Shown: positions 9,550 to 19,631, counted from the first letter of the stretch. The stretch: DNA of 64,000 nt from Pelomonas dachongensis (GCF_043555865.1 NZ_JBIGHY010000002.1:186001-250000), one strand, 5' to 3'. The notes: generated by a model from the letters alone, not told the origin. Program-made: numbers and translations.

Positions 9550-9555
9550 TACACT
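9550..9555 (+). promoter_or_regulatory. Candidate -10 box of the glyA leader
   Basis: TACACT lies six bases before the first stem of the ZTP riboswitch, as expected if the transcript starts at the aptamer. No good -35 hexamer is visible upstream. Confidence 0.4.
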
Positions 9556-9560
9556 TGCCG

Positions 9561-9674
9561 CTCACGCGACTGGCGATCAGGGTCACAAGCTGACCCGAGG
9601 TGGGCCACCACCGGGGAGCGTGAGGCGACTGTCTTCATTCGAACGACAACCGCTATCAGCCGTTCGCCTGGGCA
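9561..9674 (+). ncRNA. ZTP riboswitch (pfl motif) in the glyA leader
   Basis: The conserved parts of the pfl motif are present in order. CTCACGC at 9561-9567 pairs perfectly with GCGTGAG at 9618-9624 (P1) and is followed by GACTGGCG. A GGGTC/GACCC hairpin (9580-9596), the CCACCGGGGA junction and the 3' signature GCCTGGGCA (9666-9674) follow. The class senses ZTP/ZMP, a signal of low 10-formyl-tetrahydrofolate, and often precedes glyA. Just after it, CTGGGcagCCCAG (9668-9680) could form an alternative hairpin that competes with the 3' end of the aptamer, a plausible expression platform (inferred). Confidence 0.9.
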
Positions 9675-9742
9675 GCCCAGTTCGTCGCCACGCCCGCTCG
9701 TGAGCGCCTGGGATTCACCGCCTGACCTTCGGAAACACTGCC

Positions 9743-10996
<1,254 letters not shown>

Positions 10997-11005
10997 CCGC
11001 ACCCG

Positions 11006-11449
11006 ATGCGCTGCCCGTTCTGCTCTCACACCGAAACCCAGGTCTCAGAGACCCGGGAGTCGGATGAGGGAGACGTCGTCCGGCGCCGGCGCCGCTGCCT
11101 GTCCTGCGACAAGCGCTTCACGACGTACGAGCGGGCGGACATCGCCATGCCGTCGGTCGTCAAGAAGGACGGGCGGCGCGCCGATTTCGATTCCGCCAAG
11201 CTGCGTGCCTCCATGCAGCTGGCGTTGCGCAAGCGGCCCGTCAGCGTCGAGCAGATCGACGCGGCGCTGAACCGCATCGAGGAAAAGCTGCTGGCCAGCG
11301 GCGCGCGCGAGATCGCGTCCACCCGGCTGGGCGAGCTGGTCATGCGTGAACTCAAGCGCATCGACAAGGTAGCCTACGTGCGCTTCGCGTCGGTCTATCG
11401 CAGCTTCGAGGACGTGGACGAGTTCCGGCAGCTGATCCGCGAGATCTAA
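11006..11449 (+). CDS. nrdR: Transcriptional repressor NrdR
   Basis: ATP-cone and zinc-ribbon repressor of ribonucleotide reductase genes, 147 aa. The zinc ribbon is MRCPFCSH..RRRRCLSCDKRF (two CxxC pairs), followed by the ATP-cone (VVKKDGRRADFD). It sits nine bases after glyA, a common order in Burkholderiales. In relatives ribD often follows directly; here a pilin cluster and an intron intervene. Confidence 0.97.
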   Translation: MRCPFCSHTETQVSETRESDEGDVVRRRRRCLSCDKRFTTYERADIAMPSVVKKDGRRADFDSAKLRASMQLALRKRPVSVEQIDAALNRIEEKLLASGAREIASTRLGELVMRELKRIDKVAYVRFASVYRSFEDVDEFRQLIREI

Positions 11450-11475
11450 CCGCGGGACAACCTTATCCCCCTTGA

Positions 11476-11985
11476 GGGCGAGTCACGGGAGTCCCCCGAC
11501 CCCCCCGCCGGTCCGCCTTCGGAGGGAAAGACGCTGCGCCGACCCTGGGAACCGACCTGCGCCTGGCGCGCAGCGAAGCCTTGCGCGCTGCTGAATCTGT
11601 GTTCTTCCGCATCAGCCGCAAGGGCGCCAACGCCTGCAGTGTGCCGCACACCGGCACGCGCAACGACTACGACTGCAGCGGTGGCCAGTCCTACTGCAGC
11701 CCGGCTGAGAGGCCCGTCGTCAAGGCCGTATGGCTGCCGCAATGCCTGCCCGTGACCCTGCGCAGCAACGCCGAGACGCTGAAACTCCAGCAGCGCCAGG
11801 GGCTGGTGACCCAAACCGTCAACATCAAGCTGAAGCTGAACAGCGGCGCGGCCGTCCGCCACGGGGTGGCGATCACGGGCCGTGTACGCAGCTGCGCTTG
11901 CGGCGATCAGCTGGGCGGCTTGCCGCGCTGCGCCAGAATTCGCATCCCTCAATCAGGGTGGGCGCCGACCAGCGGCCGTTCGTGA
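11476..11985 (+). pseudogene. N-terminally truncated GspH/FimT-type minor pilin
   Basis: The open frame (stops before 11476 and at 11983) matches the body of a GspH/FimT pseudopilin: DLRLARSEALRAAESV at about 11554, the beta-strand region, and a tail GRVRSCACG with a closing Cys. The prepilin peptidase site and the hydrophobic N-terminal helix are missing. In their place is a C/G-rich stretch (11465-11545) without any ATG or GTG start in frame. The first start-like codon is a TTG at 11581, inside the domain. I read it as the remnant of a fimT duplicate; an intact fimT copy lies 0.5 kb downstream. Confidence 0.6.
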
Positions 11986-12041
11986 CAGATGAACGGTTGT
12001 GTTTGGTAAGCGCCCGTAATCCCTATGCAGAGAATGCCAGC

Positions 12042-12500
12042 ATGCAGAAATCAACGCGCCGGCGCGTCCCAGGATTCACGTTGATTGAGTTGATGGTGGT
12101 GGTGGTCATCGTCGGCATCCTGGCGGCCGTTGCCTACCCGGCCTACACGTCGCATGTGCAACGCAGCCGGCGGGCTGACGCCGTGAAACTGCTGACCGCT
12201 GTCAGCCAGGCGCAGGAGCGCTATCGCAGCAACCGCAACAGCTTCGCGGCGGCGCTGAGCGATCTGGGTATGGGCAACGGTGACGTGGCAGATCACTACG
12301 ACCTGTCCATCGAAGGGGTCGGCGAGCCCGCCACCTTGGTCACCGGCTACCTGGTCCTGGCCAAAGTCCGCAGCACCAGCCCTCAGCGGTACGACAGCAA
12401 GTGCGCGCAGATGGGCATCAAGGTTGAGGGCGGTGCCGTCCACTACGTGTCCAAAGACACGAGCGACGCCGACACCAGCTCGACCTGCTGGCCCCGTTGA
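12042..12500 (+). CDS. pilE: Type IV pilin-like protein (PilE family)
   Basis: Prepilin of 152 aa. The type III signal peptide RRRVPG is cleaved before FTLIELMVVVVIVGIL, with Glu at mature position 5, and the helix continues into a globular domain with two late cysteines (SKCAQ.. and STCWPR) that may form the pilin D-loop disulfide. It is probably inserted into the inner membrane and assembled by the type IV pilus machine encoded elsewhere. Being first in the cluster is unusual, as PilE-type genes mostly close such operons. Start: ATG at 12042, just before the leader. Confidence 0.85.
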   Translation: MQKSTRRRVPGFTLIELMVVVVIVGILAAVAYPAYTSHVQRSRRADAVKLLTAVSQAQERYRSNRNSFAAALSDLGMGNGDVADHYDLSIEGVGEPATLVTGYLVLAKVRSTSPQRYDSKCAQMGIKVEGGAVHYVSKDTSDADTSSTCWPR

Positions 12501-12505
12501 TCACC

Positions 12506-13108
12506 ATGCGCCATTCCCACCGCTCGGCAAAGACCCGGATCTCCGGCGGGCTGGGACTGGTCGAAGTGATGGTGGTCGTGATCATCGTCGGCGTGCTGAC
12601 GGCGGCGGCGATTCCCTCGCTGATGGGGCTGCTCGAGCGGCGCCGCATCTTGGCCGTGACCCAGGAGCTAGCCGGACTTCTGAGCTTTGCCCGATCAGAG
12701 GCCAACGCCAACGGTGACAGTGTGGTCGTGCATTTGGAGAAAGATCCCAGCGATGCCGTCAGTTGTGCGTCGGTGAACATCCAGCACCCTTCTGACGAAT
12801 GCGTTTGCTACCTGCCGCAGGCCGAAATGTGCAAGGGCATCAATGTCCCCGTGCTGCGCGTGTTTCAGCTCAAGAATTCGGACGGCGTCAGCTTTGAGGC
12901 GTCTGCCACTTCATGGGGCAAACATGCGCAAAAGGCCAACCAGTTGACCTTCGAGCGAAATCAGCAGTACCTGGATGTCACGGGTGTGCAGATCACGGTC
13001 CAGGGCGCTCGCACCGGTGCGCAGATGCGCGTCGAGCTGAACACGGCCAATCGCATCCGGACCTGCTCTCCCGACGGCAGCATCAGCGGAGTTGCCAAAT
13101 GCGGTTGA
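12506..13108 (+). CDS. fimT: Minor pseudopilin FimT/GspH family
   Basis: Pseudopilin of 200 aa with leader ending RISGG and mature helix LGLVEVMVVVIIVGVL (Glu5 present). FARSEANANG follows, the typical GspH block after the helix. Several cysteines lie in the globular domain. It likely helps prime pilus assembly with PilV, PilW and PilX. I chose the ATG at 12506; a TTG at 12497 overlapping the preceding stop is possible. It overlaps pilW by 10 bp, so the cluster is one operon. Confidence 0.85.
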   Translation: MRHSHRSAKTRISGGLGLVEVMVVVIIVGVLTAAAIPSLMGLLERRRILAVTQELAGLLSFARSEANANGDSVVVHLEKDPSDAVSCASVNIQHPSDECVCYLPQAEMCKGINVPVLRVFQLKNSDGVSFEASATSWGKHAQKANQLTFERNQQYLDVTGVQITVQGARTGAQMRVELNTANRIRTCSPDGSISGVAKCG

Positions 13109-13845
13109 TGCGAACCGACAGACATGCTGCACAGCGTGGCCTAGGGCTCGTGGAGCTCATGGTGGGCATCACGATCGGCCTCATCGTCGCTGCCGGCGCA
13201 TCGATCGTGGCGGTCAACCAGATCACGGAACACCGGCGGTTGATGCTGGAAATGCAGGTCCAGCAGGACCTGCGCGCGGCCGCAGATCTGCTGCAGCAAG
13301 ATTTGCGGCGTGCCGGCTTCCGAGGGCAGGCGCAGTACGGCCTGTGGACACCCGCCACAGGCGTGGGCACGCCCGCGCAGCGACCTGCGCAGGCAGCCAG
13401 CGCCAACCGCTACGCGGCCGTGGCCGATATCGACAACGACCAGATGCGGGCCATCGAGTACCTTTACGCGCGCAAGGATGGCGGCAACTATCCCGCGTCT
13501 GGCGCTCCGCGCGACAACGAGTATTTCGGCATCAAGTGGGACAAGAACACCAAGGCCTTGTATCTCAAGCTCGGGCGCATTGAGGGCCGCGACAACTGGC
13601 AACCGATCACCGATCCCGAGACCGTCGAGATCCTGGATTTTTCCGTGGACATCCAGACGCAGGACATATCGCTGGCCGAGTTCTGCGACAACGCCTGCGT
13701 GGGCGCGAATTGTCCCGTCCAGCAGGTGCGGCATGTCGAATTCCAACTTCAGGGGCGTGCCAAGCATGACCGCCAGGTCGTGCGCAGCCTCAACGGCAGT
13801 GAACGCATCCGCGCCGATGCGGTGATCGGAGCCTGCCCGGCATGA
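13099..13845 (+). CDS. pilW: Type IV pilus minor pilin PilW
   Basis: PilW-type prepilin of 248 aa. Leader Gly precedes LGLVELMVGITIGLIV, followed by an amphipathic helix (LRAAADLLQQDLRRAGFRG) that is the hallmark of PilW proteins. Start: ATG at 13099 with GGAG seven bases upstream; a second ATG at 13108 overlaps the fimT stop. It overlaps pilX by four bases (ATGA). Part of the minor pilin initiation complex. Confidence 0.88.
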   Translation: MRLMRTDRHAAQRGLGLVELMVGITIGLIVAAGASIVAVNQITEHRRLMLEMQVQQDLRAAADLLQQDLRRAGFRGQAQYGLWTPATGVGTPAQRPAQAASANRYAAVADIDNDQMRAIEYLYARKDGGNYPASGAPRDNEYFGIKWDKNTKALYLKLGRIEGRDNWQPITDPETVEILDFSVDIQTQDISLAEFCDNACVGANCPVQQVRHVEFQLQGRAKHDRQVVRSLNGSERIRADAVIGACPA

Positions 13846-15122
13846 ACAGGGTGTCGCTCTCCACTTCTGACCGCCAGCAGGGTGCGGCGACGCTGGTCGT
13901 CGTCATGATGTTGTTCCTGATCATGGCGCTGCTGGCCGCCTATGCCAACCGGGGGTTGCTGTTCGAGCAGCGCATGTCCAACAGCTACTACCGCGCCAGC
14001 ATGGCGCAGGAAGCCTCGGAGGCGGGCACGGAATGGGCGCTCGCGCAATTGAACGGCTTGGCCACCGATGCGAGCTGCAAGCCCGTGGCGAGCGGTGGCA
14101 AGCGCTTTGCCGACCGGTATCTGACGATCAACGCCGAGGACCGGACATTGCGGCAAACGAGCTACACGTTACTCACCGCCGGCTGTGTCAAAGGTGAGGA
14201 CGGCTGGCAATGTCGCTGCCAGGAGCTAGGAAAACGGACCGTGCCGGTGGCGCTGCCCAACAGCGAACTGACGCCCAGTTTCGACGTCAACTTCTCATAC
14301 ATCCCCGTGCCCAACGGCGCCGGCACGATCAGCATGACCGCACTCGGATGCACGACCAGCGTCGTGGACGACTGTCGGGGGGCCGAGACCAACACCACCC
14401 GCTATCAAGCCAAGAGCTTGCAGAGCGTCATGCTGGCGCTGGTCAGTGCCGTCAGGTCACCGCCGCTGGTGCCGCTGGTCGTCAAGGGCAATCTGACGTC
14501 CACAGGCGCAGGATTGGGCCTGCACAACACGTCGCCGGGATCGGCGGGCCTGTTGGTGACGGCGGGCGGCAACATCGACGGGCTGGTGGAAAGCCGCCTG
14601 GAGAGCGTGCCCGGTACGCCTCCAGCCTTGGCCCTGATCAAGAAGGACCCGACGCTGAACGAAGTGGGTGTCGACGTTTTCCGCATGTTCATGGGCGCGA
14701 CCGCGGATCGCTACGAGAACCACCCCGCCCTGCGCAAACTGACATGCAACGGCGACTGCGGCACCGTGCTGGAAGACGCCTACAAGGCGGGAGTCCGCAT
14801 GGCATGGATCGACGGCGGGCTGACCCTCAGCAGCAACAAGATCATTGGGAGTGACAGCGACCCCATGCTGGTCGTCGCCGACGGCGATGTCCAGCTGTCG
14901 GGGCCTTTCCAACTCTCCGGCATGCTGGTCAGCCGCGGCAACCTGAGCTGGACGAACAACAGCGGGCTCACCTCGCTGATCAACGGCACGGTCCTGGTCG
15001 AAGGAAATGCCGTTACCGAAGGCACGATGGACATCCTGTATCTGCCGGGTGTGGCCAATCAACTCCGCAACCGTCTGGGCAGCTATGTGCGAGTGCCCGG
15101 CGGCTGGCAGGACGTGAACTGA
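13842..15122 (+). CDS. pilX: Type IV pilus minor pilin PilX-like
   Basis: Protein of 426 aa with a PilX N-terminal domain: QQGAATLVVVMMLFLIMALLA, then FEQRMSNSYYRASMAQEASE, the conserved block after the helix. PilX proteins lack the standard Glu5. It is longer than many PilX proteins (often 170-220 aa); the extra 200 residues look like a beta-rich domain rich in Gly, Ser and Thr (about residues 190-420). PilX normally works with PilY1 at the pilus tip, but no pilY1 is in this window. Confidence 0.8.
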   Translation: MNRVSLSTSDRQQGAATLVVVMMLFLIMALLAAYANRGLLFEQRMSNSYYRASMAQEASEAGTEWALAQLNGLATDASCKPVASGGKRFADRYLTINAEDRTLRQTSYTLLTAGCVKGEDGWQCRCQELGKRTVPVALPNSELTPSFDVNFSYIPVPNGAGTISMTALGCTTSVVDDCRGAETNTTRYQAKSLQSVMLALVSAVRSPPLVPLVVKGNLTSTGAGLGLHNTSPGSAGLLVTAGGNIDGLVESRLESVPGTPPALALIKKDPTLNEVGVDVFRMFMGATADRYENHPALRKLTCNGDCGTVLEDAYKAGVRMAWIDGGLTLSSNKIIGSDSDPMLVVADGDVQLSGPFQLSGMLVSRGNLSWTNNSGLTSLINGTVLVEGNAVTEGTMDILYLPGVANQLRNRLGSYVRVPGGWQDVN

Positions 15123-15124
15123 GG

Positions 15125-16474
15125 ATGCGGCGCATGAAGCAAGCCTCCATTCCCGGCCGGCAGCAAGCCCGTCGCCAATACGGCGTGACGCTGATCGAGG
15201 CGCTGGTCGCGCTGATGGTGATGAGCTTCGGCATGGTGGCGCTGATGGAGCTGATGGGCAACCTGCGCCGCAGCGGCGATCTGGGCAAGCAGCGCAGCGA
15301 GGCCATGCGGCTGGCCCAGGCCGAGATGGCCAAACTGCGTTCTTTCTCGCTGATCAAGAAGCCGGAGGGCAGCGCGGAGCGTGACTACGTCAAGGACATC
15401 ATCAGCATCGACGCCCCCCCTGTCACACCCGCAGATTCCAACGCCACCTACACGGTGAGCCGCTCCGTCACGACCTTGGACCCGGATGCCGACGAACCGC
15501 GCGCCAAGTCCATCGATGTCATGGTCACCTGGAATGATCGCTCGACCCGCCAGAACGGCGATCAGCAGGATGCACCGCAAACCGTGGTGCTGAGCTCCAT
15601 CATCTCGCGCACCGACCCCGCCTTTGCCGGCGCCCTTTCCATAGCACCGCCGCCTGGTGGGGGGCGTCAGCCGGCAGGTCGCCACCCCGTCATCCCGGCG
15701 GCCGCCCAAGACCTGGGCAACAAGACCAGCGCTTACCGGCCGAGCAGCCTGGGCAGTGTGGTCTGGGTCTTCAACAATGCAACCGGTGTCGTTGTCGGCA
15801 AATGCGCCATCCCGGCCGGCACGGCAGTCACGGCGCTGACGCCCGCAGACGTCGAGAGCTGCAAGAACAACACCGTGGGCTACCTGATCAGTGGCATCGT
15901 GCGCTTCTCTTACGTGACGCCGCCCAACCCCACCCTGCCGGAGGGCTTGGCGATCAAGCTGGGGTTGGAGTTCACCGGCGGCGCCTATCAGACCCCGGAG
16001 CTGGATTCGCGCGGCCGACCCAGGACGGACGCGCAAGGCAATTACGTGATGAAGACCGTCACGGCGACGCCACCCGGCAACTACGAATGCTTCAACGACT
16101 CGATCAACTCGACGAGCGGCACGCAGCCCTTCGTCAGCTACGACTGCGTGGTCTACCTCGATACCGGCAAGAGCACCTGGTCAGGCAAGTTGGCGTTGAA
16201 CGGCTTCAACATCGGCACGACGGATGTTGACTACCGTGTCTGCCGCTACAGCGCCGACTACAACGGCAACAAGAGCATCTATGTCAGCAATTCGGTGGCT
16301 GCGTACGACAACCAGGAGCACCCTGCCGTTTACGTCGACGTGACCGGCTCTTTGACGCGCCAGAACTTCCTGGTCATCAAGGGGAGGTCCAGTTGCCCGG
16401 CTGCGCCGGCTGTCAATCCGACGGCGGGCGTCTTCGCCGACTACAGCACCCAGCAATTACAGCCCGCCCCCTGA
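15125..16474 (+). CDS. pilV: Type IV pilus minor pilin PilV-like, extended
   Basis: Prepilin of 449 aa. The leader ends RRQYG and the helix is VTLIEALVALMVMSFGMVALM (Glu5), typical of PilV. The PilV-like part covers about 150 residues. The remaining 290 residues (from about 190) form an unassigned domain with spaced cysteines (GKCAIP, VESCKN, NYECFN, SYDCVVY). Such size suggests an extra surface-exposed module, perhaps an adhesin (inferred). A second ATG at 15134 is also possible. It closes the cluster; the group II intron starts 44 bp downstream. Confidence 0.75.
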   Translation: MRRMKQASIPGRQQARRQYGVTLIEALVALMVMSFGMVALMELMGNLRRSGDLGKQRSEAMRLAQAEMAKLRSFSLIKKPEGSAERDYVKDIISIDAPPVTPADSNATYTVSRSVTTLDPDADEPRAKSIDVMVTWNDRSTRQNGDQQDAPQTVVLSSIISRTDPAFAGALSIAPPPGGGRQPAGRHPVIPAAAQDLGNKTSAYRPSSLGSVVWVFNNATGVVVGKCAIPAGTAVTALTPADVESCKNNTVGYLISGIVRFSYVTPPNPTLPEGLAIKLGLEFTGGAYQTPELDSRGRPRTDAQGNYVMKTVTATPPGNYECFNDSINSTSGTQPFVSYDCVVYLDTGKSTWSGKLALNGFNIGTTDVDYRVCRYSADYNGNKSIYVSNSVAAYDNQEHPAVYVDVTGSLTRQNFLVIKGRSSCPAAPAVNPTAGVFADYSTQQLQPAP

Positions 16475-16518
16475 GCGTGGCTGAGCTGGCTGTTGGCTGC
16501 CCATAGACTGGGCACATG

Positions 16519-18561
16519 GTGCGTCAAGAAGCAAAGGCTCGGCCGAACCCTCCGGGGCGAGGAGGAGTTGCTGCATGCTGCGCATGTCCAACGGGTGAGA
16601 GTCCCGTCCCGGTAGGCGTCGGAGCGCCGGGTAGCAGACCCCAGGTTGTGGAGGGAGACCTCTCAGCCCGAGCGGGGTGTCAAGAGCCCGTGAGGCGGCG
16701 CGAGCCGCGCAGCGGGGAGCAAGCACGCGGGCCGCAACATGAAGTGAAGCCTGCAGCCTCGTCAAAGTTACAACCCGCAGGCCGAGCCGCTCATGTCACG
16801 GCGAAGGCAACATCCCTGGCGCTTGAACCGGAGCGCGCCGGGGACTGCGGCGGGGTAGAGGGCGCAGCACGTGTGCAAGGACATGAACGGAACGTGAGAG
16901 GCCCGTCTGCGCAGCCCTTGTCGGGGCGAGCGCGCTCGTATAAGCCCAAGGCGAAGTCGAGGCGTGTGCAGCGGGAGTCCGAGGGGATCGTAGTACTGGA
17001 CGATGGCGCGCAAGCGCCATCGACGAAGGCCGTGCGGCATAACGTGGCTGGAGGGAAGGGTCCCTGCGGTGGTCATGCTGATGGAGCGGGTAAGCGCGAG
17101 GGAATGGCCGGCGAGACCGGATCTAACAACCCCGTCGACCTTGAGTCGAGCGACAAAGTGCGACAACTGCAAAGGCAGCTCTGGGCCGCAGCCAAGCGGG
17201 CGCCGGGAAGGCGCTTCCATGCGTTGTACGACCATATGTGCAGGGCTGACATCCTGCACGAGGCGTGGAAGCGCGTGCGCCGCAACAAGGGCGCAGCGGG
17301 CGCTGATCGGGTGACGATCAGCGAGGTCGAGCAGCACGGAGTCCGGCGCTTCTTAGAAGAGCTGGGTGAGGTGCTGCGCGCAGGCGAGTACGGGGCGCAG
17401 GTCGTGCGGCGCACCTACATCCCCAAGGCAGATGGGAGGAAGCGGCCACTGGGCATCCCGACGGTGCGAGACCGGGTGGTGCAGATGGCGGCCAAGCTGG
17501 TGCTGGAGCCGATCTTCGAGGCGGACTTCAAGCCGTGCTCGTATGGGTTCCGGCCCGGACGCAGTGCAACGATGGCGCTGGAAGAACTCAGGAAGCTGGG
17601 TGCCAAAGGCGTGGATCACGTGCTGGACGCCGACATCGAGAACTACTTCGGCAACATCGAACACAACAAACTGCTGGTGCTGTTTGGCCAGCGGGTGAGT
17701 GACCGGCGGATGCTCAAGCTGGTGAGGCAGTGGTTGCAGGCGGGCGTGATGGAGGATGGCGTGGTGAGCCACCCGGTGGCGGGAACGCCTCAGGGCGGCG
17801 TGATCTCGCCGCTGTTGTCCAACATCTACCTGGACGTGCTGGACCGGGTATGGGAGCGGCATTGCGCCCATCTCGGAACGCTGGTGCGGTATGCGGATGA
17901 TTTCGTTGCGATGTGCGGCACGGCACAGGACTGCGAAGAGGCGCAACACCGCATCGAGCACGTGTTGGGCCGACTGGGGCTGACATTGCACCCACAGAAG
18001 ACGCGATGCGTGGTGCTGACGCAAGGTCAGGAGGGCTTCGACTTCCTGGGCTGCCATCTGCACAAACGCATGAGCGGCCGACTGTGGCAGCAAAAGGGCC
18101 TCAAGCGGTACTACCTGCAGCGCTGGCCAAGCCAGAAGGCCATGAAGCGAGTGCGAGAGCGGGTGCCGGAGTTGACACCGCGGACGTGGTGCCATCGGGA
18201 TGTGCGCAGCGTCATTGCCGAGCTCAATCCGGTGCTACGGGGATGGGGGCAGTACTTCCGAACCGGCAACGCGGCCGATCCCTTCGGCGACGTGGACGAC
18301 TACGTCATCCACCGGCTGCGCAAGTTACGTGTCGCACGAGCGGGACGCCACCTGCGAGGGGGTCAAACCCAACGCTGGAACCGTGACTACTTCGAAAGCC
18401 TTGGACTGCATCGCCTGCGCGGGACGATCCGCTACCCGGGCAACCCTCCCGTCAAAGGGAGGCCCGCGTAATGCTGCGTGCTGACAGACCACTGGTAAGC
18501 CGTGCGCGGGAAATCCGCATGCACGGTTTGAACGGGGGTGATGGCTCTGTTTTAGACCTAC
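16519..18561 (+). mobile_element. Group II intron with maturase ORF
   Basis: The 5' end matches the group II consensus (GTGCG at 16519-16523). A GC-rich structured region without a credible gene (16519-17103) is consistent with domains I-IV. Domain V is recognisable at about 18497-18529 (AAGCCGTGCG..GCACGGTTT), with the AGC catalytic triad. Domain VI follows and the 3' end is placed at AC (18560-18561), by eye. The element lies 44 bp after pilV and ends 28 bp before the ribD start. The maturase is intact, so the intron could be mobile or at least able to splice. Confidence 0.8.
17104..18471 (+). CDS. ltrA: Group II intron reverse transcriptase/maturase
   Basis: Intron-encoded protein of 455 aa. 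RT blocks include KADGRKRPLGIPTVRDRVVQ, the SYGFRPGRSA block, PQGGVISPLLSNIYL and the catalytic YADD. A maturase (GIIM) domain follows, with LNPVLRGWGQYFR and a C-terminal RL.RW-type region. No HNH endonuclease domain is seen, so it is of the endonuclease-minus type. The frame is open upstream to 16516, but that part is ribozyme sequence; I use the ATG at 17104 just before the conserved region. Confidence 0.92.
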   Translation: MAGETGSNNPVDLESSDKVRQLQRQLWAAAKRAPGRRFHALYDHMCRADILHEAWKRVRRNKGAAGADRVTISEVEQHGVRRFLEELGEVLRAGEYGAQVVRRTYIPKADGRKRPLGIPTVRDRVVQMAAKLVLEPIFEADFKPCSYGFRPGRSATMALEELRKLGAKGVDHVLDADIENYFGNIEHNKLLVLFGQRVSDRRMLKLVRQWLQAGVMEDGVVSHPVAGTPQGGVISPLLSNIYLDVLDRVWERHCAHLGTLVRYADDFVAMCGTAQDCEEAQHRIEHVLGRLGLTLHPQKTRCVVLTQGQEGFDFLGCHLHKRMSGRLWQQKGLKRYYLQRWPSQKAMKRVRERVPELTPRTWCHRDVRSVIAELNPVLRGWGQYFRTGNAADPFGDVDDYVIHRLRKLRVARAGRHLRGGQTQRWNRDYFESLGLHRLRGTIRYPGNPPVKGRPA

Positions 18562-18589
18562 TGGCCTGAGAAGGGGCCAACATCTACCA

Positions 18590-19621
18590 ATGCACTTCGT
18601 CGATTCTCGTGTCGCGCTGCGGCACGCGCTGTCTGTTGCCGAGCAAGCCGTCGGCCTGACAGACCCCAACCCGCGCGTCGGCTGCGTCATCCTGGCGGCA
18701 GACGGCCGGCAACTGGGCGCAGGACACACGCAGCCCGCCGGCCAGGCACACGCCGAGGTGATGGCGCTGCGCGATGCGCAGGCACAGGGACATGACGTGC
18801 GTGGCGCGACCGCCATCGTCACGCTGGAGCCCTGCTCTCACTACGGCCGCACGCCGCCCTGCTGTGACGCGCTCATCAAGGCGGGCATCGCGCGCGTGGT
18901 CGTCGCCGTTCAGGACCCCAACCCGCAAGTGGCCGGCCAGGGCATTGCGCGGCTGCGCGCTGCAGGCATCGCCGTCGACCTGGCGGATGCCGACCTCGCC
19001 GACGCCGCCCGCGAATTGAACATCGGCTTCTTCTCGCGCATGCAGCGTGGCCAGCCTTTCGTGCGGCTGAAGTCTGCCGTCTCGCTGGACGGCCGCACCG
19101 CGCTGCCGGACGGACGAAGCCAGTGGATCACAGGCGACGCCGCCCGCGCGGACGGTCACGCCTGGCGCAAGCGCGCCGGCGCCGTGCTGACCGGCATCGG
19201 CACAGTGCTGGCAGACGACCCGCGCCTGGACGTGCGTCTCGTCCCCACGGCACGGCAGCCGCTGCGCCTGGTGCTGGACCCGCGAGGCCGCATGCCACCC
19301 GCCGCGCGCATCCTGCAGCCGCCCGGCGAGACCCGCGTCATCGGCGCCGGCCGTGCCAACCTGCCGGCGTTGCTGGCCGAACTGGGCGGCCAGGGCATCA
19401 ATGAGCTGCATGTCGAGGCCGGTCCCACCCTGTCCGGCGCCTTCCTTGATGCCGGCCTCGTCGACGAGCTGCTGATCTACCAGGCACCGCTGTTGATCGG
19501 GCACGGCAGGCCGCTCGCGGCACTGCAACCCCTCACCGGGCTCGACCAGGCGCAGCGCTGGCGCCTTGTGGAAGCCACACCGGTCGGCCCGGATCTTCGG
19601 CTTCGCCTGCGGCCAACCTAG
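18590..19621 (+). CDS. ribD: Bifunctional riboflavin deaminase/reductase RibD
   Basis: Catalyses the second and third steps of riboflavin synthesis (deamination, then side-chain reduction with NADPH), 343 aa. The deaminase domain has HAEVMAL and PCSHYGRTPPCC (zinc ligands). The reductase domain starts near residue 150 (FVRLKSAVSLDGRTAL). It begins 28 bp after the end of a group II intron, so its former promoter may lie on the far side of the intron. No FMN riboswitch is visible upstream. Confidence 0.96.
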   Translation: MHFVDSRVALRHALSVAEQAVGLTDPNPRVGCVILAADGRQLGAGHTQPAGQAHAEVMALRDAQAQGHDVRGATAIVTLEPCSHYGRTPPCCDALIKAGIARVVVAVQDPNPQVAGQGIARLRAAGIAVDLADADLADAARELNIGFFSRMQRGQPFVRLKSAVSLDGRTALPDGRSQWITGDAARADGHAWRKRAGAVLTGIGTVLADDPRLDVRLVPTARQPLRLVLDPRGRMPPAARILQPPGETRVIGAGRANLPALLAELGGQGINELHVEAGPTLSGAFLDAGLVDELLIYQAPLLIGHGRPLAALQPLTGLDQAQRWRLVEATPVGPDLRLRLRPT

Positions 19622-19631
19622 GGTCGCCACC

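Noticed and set aside
16516..17103. N-terminal extension of the maturase frame
   Set aside because: The frame is open by chance; the sequence is ribozyme domains I-IV and the RT homology begins after 17104.
18562..18589. Possible FMN riboswitch before ribD
   Set aside because: Only 28 bp lie between the intron and ribD, and no RFN-element signature is seen there or before the intron.
11006..18590. tRNA or attachment sites flanking the pilin island and intron
   Set aside because: No tRNA-like cloverleaf, direct repeats or integrase gene were seen at either side.
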